A stretch of 33,329 bases of DNA from JBEKEX01 sp050013615 (GTDB taxonomy: Bacteria > Chloroflexota > Anaerolineae > Anaerolineales > Anaerolineaceae). The stretch is taken from NCBI GenBank assembly GCA_050013615.1, contig JBEKEX010000035.1:1-33329 (forward strand), given 5' to 3'. Below, piece by piece: positions 29,665-33,329 of the stretch. A program made the translations under genes and the position numbers. The first letter of the stretch is position 1. Each line of letters begins with the position of its first letter. Under the pieces are notes generated by a model. That model saw only the letters and a program-made list of their open reading frames with translations, had not been told where the DNA came from and ran no database searches.

Positions 29665-30692
29665 CTATTCTGTGCGAGGCTTATGCCTCAGCACTTTCAC
29701 AGTCATCCAAACCAACGCCACGACGCCGGTCATTAATCCCATCACCCAGACCACTCCAAAGGCCATGTCGCGCACGGGCAGCAACAGTAAGCTGACCACG
29801 AGAGAGGTGAGTCCAAATCCCAGCATGAACTTCAGCCAGGTGCGCAGCGGTGGGACGGTGAACTCCGGCGGCCGGACAGGTTCCGCCTCTGCTGGCGCAG
29901 CCTTCAGCGCCAACCACAAGAGCGTCCCCCAAACCGCATACATCGCCCAGATCGTGAGCTGCCCGCCAAGCCCCGGCACGGCTCCCGGGCGGACGCTGAA
30001 ACCAAACACGAGATAATATCCCAGCAAGATCACCAGCAGCACGGTCCATTCGGTGCGATTGGGCAGCAGGTCCTGCCACTCGTAAGCTTGGTCGTGCGTC
30101 AACCGTTTCCATAGGGCGATGAAGACCAACAGCACCAACGAGTTCGCCAGCGCCGAGACCACCGCCCATTGCCCGGCGGCAATCCCCTGCCACAATCCCA
30201 TCACCGCCGCCAAGATCCACACGGAAGCCGGCCGGTGCAGAAACATCTGCCACTTCTCCGGCAAGCAGCGCATCAGGCGGTTGGAACGCAGCAGGAACGC
30301 TTCGGCGGCGAACAGCGGCACGATGAATGACATGAATACATGCCAGAAGCCCACCAGGACAACAGTGTCCAACAGCGAAATGCCCGCCACCGCAGTGGCG
30401 TGGAGTTCCAGGGCGGGCTCCACAGCACCTTAGTGATGTAGGCCTCGTACAAGCCGAAGATGCCCCCGGCAAAATACAATGCCTGCAGCGACACCACCTT
30501 CCCGCGGCGGATGACCAGGGTCCCCAGCACCAAAGTGTGCAGCAAATAGATGGGGTAGGTGCCAATCAGTCCAAAGGCGGTGAAGAATACGAACGGGCTG
30601 CTGGCCGAAACCACCTCGGCAAAGAAGGTGGAGAACAACCCCAGGATGAGCCAGAAGAGCAAGCGGGTGAAGAATGGCGGGCGCACGGACAT
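29665..30692 (-). pseudogene. Multi-pass membrane protein split by a frameshift
   Basis: Two frames together encode one membrane protein of about 340 residues. The first (from 30692) has LLFWLILGLFSTFFAEVVS, FVFFTAFGLIGTYPIYLLH and FAGGIFGLYEAYITKVLWSPP, and then turns basic and Cys/Trp-rich. The hydrophobic pattern resumes one base back in the frame opening GTG at 30423 (EPALELHATAVAGISLLDTVV, then GFWHVFMSFIVPLFAAEAF and five more helices). The shift lies near 30410-30423, in GGAGCCCGCCCTGG, where a single lost C would explain it. A sequencing error, a real mutation, or two overlapping genes remain possible. I do not recognise the family; no catalytic motif is seen. Confidence 0.7.
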
Positions 30693-30728
30693 CGAAGATA
30701 CCTGTTGAGGAGCTGGTTATATTGTTTT

Positions 30729-30756
30729 ATTTTACACAAAAAAGACAGCAGAACAA
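30729..30756 (-). promoter_or_regulatory. Promoter of the frameshifted membrane protein gene
   Basis: On the minus strand TTGTTC (30751-30756) and TAAAAT (30729-30734) are spaced by 16 bases. The predicted start near 30722 leaves a 30-base leader before the ATG at 30692. Confidence 0.45.
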
Positions 30757-30779
30757 CTTTCAGGCATCGTCCGTGCAGG

Positions 30780-31100
30780 CTATTTCACCAGCGTGATCAG
30801 CATGGTAAAAGGTGTTTTGCACGACAGGGCGTGCGCCAGGCCAGGTGCCATGTAAAGATATGAACCCGGTTTCAGCAGCACTTTGTCTTTTCCCACCGTC
30901 ATGGTTGCCTCCCCTTCCAAAGCCTGCACGATGGCCGGGTAGGCCGAAGAGTGTTCGGTCAACTCCTGCTTTGCGTCGAAGCGGAACAGGGTTACGTCCA
31001 GCTTATCCTCTTTCAACACGTTCGTGCTGAGGACGCTGTTCTTGGGGATCTCCGGCAACTGGCCGGCCACTTCCGCCAGGTACAAATATTGTTTTTCCAT
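30780..31100 (-). CDS. Small cupin-domain protein
   Basis: A 106-residue single-domain cupin. Motif 1 is degenerate (LFRFDAKQELTEHSSAYPAIVQALEGEATM, with E48 and H50), and motif 2 is LKPGSYLYMAPGLAHAL (H90). With fewer His ligands than oxygenase cupins, a sensory or binding role is as likely as catalysis. The ATG at 31100 is chosen for AGGAGAA 7 bases upstream; an in-frame extension to 31223 runs through the ferredoxin gene and is not used. It follows the ferredoxin gene by 10 bases, so the two are co-transcribed. Confidence 0.85.
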   Translation of the reverse strand: MEKQYLYLAEVAGQLPEIPKNSVLSTNVLKEDKLDVTLFRFDAKQELTEHSSAYPAIVQALEGEATMTVGKDKVLLKPGSYLYMAPGLAHALSCKTPFTMLITLVK

Positions 31101-31110
31101 GGCAGTTCTC

Positions 31111-31299
31111 CTATTCCTCGAGTTTGATCGCTTCCACCGGGCAGCTATCCGCCGCTTCGCGTGCCTTGTCTTCTTCACCCACTTCCGGGTCACGTTTTGG
31201 CACCGCCCGGCCCAACAGGTCATTCATCTCGAAAAGCTGTGGCGCGATATCGACGCACAAGCCACAGGCAATACATTCGTCGGTTATTTTGATTCGCAT
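31111..31299 (-). CDS. [4Fe-4S] ferredoxin
   Basis: A 62-residue ferredoxin binding one [4Fe-4S] cluster: C9, C12 and C15 in CIACGLC, and C53 in SCPVEAI. The second cluster motif of bacterial 2[4Fe-4S] ferredoxins is missing, as in the Desulfovibrio gigas/Thermotoga type. The acidic surface (DPEVGEEDKAREAADS) is usual for electron carriers. AAAGGAG precedes the ATG. It forms a two-gene unit with a cupin; the redox partner is not shown by the context. Confidence 0.93.
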   Translation of the reverse strand: MRIKITDECIACGLCVDIAPQLFEMNDLLGRAVPKRDPEVGEEDKAREAADSCPVEAIKLEE

Positions 31300-31422
31300 G
31301 GCTGCTCCTTTCCCTTCGCGGTAAAGGAAGAATTTGTCATTTCGATTATAACATTTTTTATCTTATTTATATTTTTTATTTGCGCCTGGGAGGATAAATA
31401 ATCAAAATGAGAAATTTCATAT

Positions 31423-31450
31423 TTGACTTTTTGTATGAAATTGGTATAGA
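31423..31450 (+). promoter_or_regulatory. Promoter of the GAF-PP2C phosphatase gene
   Basis: TTGACT (31423-31428) and TATAGA (31445-31450) are spaced by 16 bases. Transcription would begin near 31457, giving a leader of about 80 bases with AGGAG (31522-31526). Confidence 0.55.
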
Positions 31451-31539
31451 ATCGTCTTGCTTCGAAACCCTTTCATTACCCCCTCTGCGTTCTTTCCCAA
31501 TCGATTTCAGCATATAATATTCAGGAGACCTCGATCAAG

Positions 31540-32826
31540 GTGCAAAACCTAAAACGAATGATGGCTGCTCCCAAAGTCCCTCAACCTTCTGGAGAACGAC
31601 TGGAATTGCTCTACCGCCTGTCGCAGGCGTTCAACTCCACCTTAGACCTGGATGAAGTGCTAAACCGGGTCATGGATGAAGTGATCGCCACCATGCACGC
31701 CGAGCGCGGCTTTGTGATGTTGGTGGATTCAGACGGCAAAACGACCTTCCGCGCCGCCCGCGGCCTGGAGCAGAAGACCCTCGAAGACCCCCAGTTCCAG
31801 GTCTCTCGCTCGGTCATTGAGAAAGTGCTGCACGAGGGGCAACCCATCCTGACCAGCGATGCCATGGCCGATGAGCGCTTCAACATGCGCAAGAGCATCA
31901 TGGCCATGGGACTGCGTGCCATCCTGTGCGTCCCACTTAAGAACAAGGATGCCATATTGGGCGTCATTTATGTGGATAACCGCCTGCGTGCCGGCATCTT
32001 CCAGCGCGATGACCTCTCGCTGCTGGCGTCCATCGCCGACAGTGCTGCCATTGCCATCGAAAATGCCCGCCTGTACCGCCTTGCCATCGAGCAGGGCCGT
32101 CTGGAGCGCGAGTTGCAGATGGCGCGCAAGGTGCAGTCCAGCCTGCTGCCGCATGAGTTGCCACAGATCCCTGGCTGGCAATTTGCCGCCCGCTGGCAGC
32201 CGGCTCGCGAGGTCGGCGGCGATTATTACGACTTCATTCCCCTGCGCAACCAGCACCTGGGCGTGTTGATCGCCGACGTGACCGATAAAGGCATGCCGGC
32301 CGCGCTTTTCATGGCCGCCACGCGCAACTTCGTGCGCACCAGTGCCGATGGCGCCGATTCTCCCGCCGATTGCATCACCCGCGTCAATCGCCTGCTGCAG
32401 ACTGAGTCGAACGACGCCATGTACGTCTCCATGTTCTATGCACTGTTGGACCCCGCCACGGGCGAGCTGACCTATGTGAACGCCGGCCACAACCCGCCGC
32501 TTTACCTGCCGGCCGGTGCGGACCGGGCCATCGAATTGGAACACACCGGCATGTGGCTGGGCGTGGACGAGAATTCCAAATTCGAGCAGCGCACCATCAC
32601 CCTGAAGCCTGGCGACCTCCTCCTGCTGTACACCGATGGGGTCACCGATGCGATCAATGCCGCCAATGAAGAATTCGGACTGGAACGTGCCAAAGAAGTC
32701 GTTTACCGGCAGCGCGCCGCCTCCCCCGAAGCCATCTCCGAAGCGCTGATCCAATCGCTGGCCGCTTTCACTGCCGGATCAGCCCCCTTCGACGACATCA
32801 CCCTCGTCCTGATAAAACGCCAATGA
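31540..32826 (+). CDS. GAF domain PP2C-type (RsbU/SpoIIE) phosphatase
   Basis: A 428-residue cytosolic signalling phosphatase. A GAF sensor domain (26-180: STLDLDEVLNRVMDEVIATMHAERGFVML ... AILGVIYVDNRL) is joined by a helical linker (181-205) to a SpoIIE/RsbU phosphatase domain (215-428). The metal-binding acidic motifs are GGDYYDF (226-232), ADVTDKG (245-251), LLLYTDGVTDA (361-371) and FDDITLV (417-423). Such enzymes dephosphorylate anti-sigma antagonist proteins. The GTG at 31540 is taken as start; ATG codons at 31558 and 31561 are alternatives. A PknB-like kinase gene starts 49 bases downstream, suggesting opposed activities in one pathway. Confidence 0.93.
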   Translation: MQNLKRMMAAPKVPQPSGERLELLYRLSQAFNSTLDLDEVLNRVMDEVIATMHAERGFVMLVDSDGKTTFRAARGLEQKTLEDPQFQVSRSVIEKVLHEGQPILTSDAMADERFNMRKSIMAMGLRAILCVPLKNKDAILGVIYVDNRLRAGIFQRDDLSLLASIADSAAIAIENARLYRLAIEQGRLERELQMARKVQSSLLPHELPQIPGWQFAARWQPAREVGGDYYDFIPLRNQHLGVLIADVTDKGMPAALFMAATRNFVRTSADGADSPADCITRVNRLLQTESNDAMYVSMFYALLDPATGELTYVNAGHNPPLYLPAGADRAIELEHTGMWLGVDENSKFEQRTITLKPGDLLLLYTDGVTDAINAANEEFGLERAKEVVYRQRAASPEAISEALIQSLAAFTAGSAPFDDITLVLIKRQ

Positions 32827-32875
32827 GCATCGTTGCCGCTCACACCGCCCTCAGTCTCGCTGGAGAAAAAATCCC

Positions 32876-33329
32876 ATGATCGGAACATTGTTCAATAACC
32901 GTTACCACCTGGACGTCGAGCTGGGACAGGGCGCCATGGGCACCATCTATCGCTCCCACGACGACCTGTTGGACCGCGATGTGGCCATCAAACTGGTCAA
33001 CGGATCCAGTTTGGGAACGGCCGGTCGCGCCCGCCTGCTGGGAGAAGCCAAGGCGGCTGCCAAATTGAACCACCCGAACATCGTCTCCATCTATGATGCC
33101 GGCGAGGTAGATCAGACCCCTTTCATCGTCATGGAACTGATCGAGGGCGATTCGCTTTTCGACAAGAAACCTCAAACAATCAAGGAGATCGTTTCGGTCA
33201 CGCGCCAGATCTGTGCCGCCCTGGCGCACGCTCACAGTCATGGCATCGTGCACCGCGACCTGAAACCCGAGAACGTGATCCTGACCCGCGATGGCATCAT
33301 CAAGCTGACCGACTTCGGCCTGGCGCGTT
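32876..33329 (+). CDS. Ser/Thr protein kinase, PknB-like (5' part)
   Basis: The first 151 residues of a Hanks-type kinase, cut by the window end. Visible: the glycine-rich loop LGQGAMGTIYRS, the ATP-binding Lys in DVAIKLV, the helix C region LLGEAKAAAKLNHPNIV, the hinge IVMELIEGDS, the catalytic loop HGIVHRDLKPENV, and the DFG motif in KLTDFGLAR. All residues needed for activity in this part are present. GGAG lies about 11 bases before the ATG. Together with the upstream PP2C-type phosphatase it probably forms a kinase-phosphatase pair. Confidence 0.94.
   Translation, partial: MIGTLFNNRYHLDVELGQGAMGTIYRSHDDLLDRDVAIKLVNGSSLGTAGRARLLGEAKAAAKLNHPNIVSIYDAGEVDQTPFIVMELIEGDSLFDKKPQTIKEIVSVTRQICAALAHAHSHGIVHRDLKPENVILTRDGIIKLTDFGLAR

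Noticed and set aside
31729..32754. 341-codon open frame on the minus strand opposite the GAF-PP2C gene
   Set aside because: Same reasoning: the plus strand encodes GAF and PP2C motifs without interruption, and the antisense frame has no start signal or family.
1..33329. tRNA, rRNA or CRISPR array
   Set aside because: No cloverleaf with a GGTTCGA-type arm, no rRNA-like stretch and no regularly spaced direct repeats were noticed when reading either strand. No covariance-model search was possible.

Overview
The window reads as a stretch of chromosome from a GC-rich bacterium, most likely a member of the Chloroflexota (Anaerolineae-like). This is inferred from protein style rather than from any marker search. 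The clues are short membrane-anchored proteins with a shared 'AW-x-IAP ... T-x-PNTL' juxtamembrane motif, a 50-residue DUF5679-type zinc ribbon, a NurA/HerA operon, a standalone PyrF-PyrE fusion, and GAF-PP2C plus PknB-type signalling genes. No rRNA, tRNA, CRISPR array or intact mobile element was seen.

Layout. 1-834: tail of an upstream gene, translationally coupled to a formyltransferase-fold enzyme. 835-1820: an AT-rich island with two unrecognised small genes on the minus strand and possible gene debris. 1821-4670 (minus): urocanate hydratase (hutU) followed by two tandem paralogous membrane-anchored proteins. 4867-6323 (plus): zinc-ribbon protein, YgjP-type metallopeptidase and a small helical protein, each with a recognisable promoter or terminator. 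6410-8786 (minus): a DUF3048 lipoprotein-like protein carrying an inserted SdrD-B-like domain, and the manganese exporter MntP. 8832-12254 (plus): a three-gene NurA / HAS-barrel protein / HerA operon for DNA-end processing. 12293-14257 (minus): xseA-xseB-divergent PAP2, with a promoter placed so that xseA mRNA would be leaderless. 14367-15765 (minus): a membrane protein and a methyltransferase. 15905-18030 (plus): a MarR-regulated ABC exporter. 18213-21247 (minus): a GbsR/MarR-type regulator with a P-type cation ATPase. 21512-24298: a HAD phosphatase interrupted by an in-frame TAA, an HD-GYP protein, and a two-gene membrane protein/winged-helix module. 24374-29659 (plus): a pyrimidine operon pyrC-pyrB-pyrFE-pyrD-pyrK whose pyrC is broken. 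29665-31299 (minus): a frameshifted membrane protein, a cupin and a [4Fe-4S] ferredoxin. 31423-end (plus): a GAF-PP2C phosphatase and the 5' part of a Ser/Thr kinase.

How the genes work together. The pyr operon would take carbamoyl phosphate to UMP (PyrB, PyrC, PyrD/K, PyrE, PyrF), but pyrC has lost an internal segment of about 50 codons and changes frame. Its stop codon lies in the loop of a terminator hairpin directly before pyrB, which suggests a translation-coupled attenuator. NurA and HerA form a known nuclease-translocase pair; here a separate HAS-barrel protein is encoded between them, and the neighbouring convergent operon encodes exonuclease VII. Two operons (MarR-ABC and GbsR-P-ATPase) have near-perfect palindromes overlapping the -10/+1 region, as expected for autoregulation.

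Three disrupted genes fall within about 9.5 kb (HAD at 21.5-22.3 kb, pyrC at 24.4-25.3 kb, membrane protein at 29.7-30.7 kb). Either this genome is accumulating lesions or the assembly has local errors; reads would be needed to tell which.
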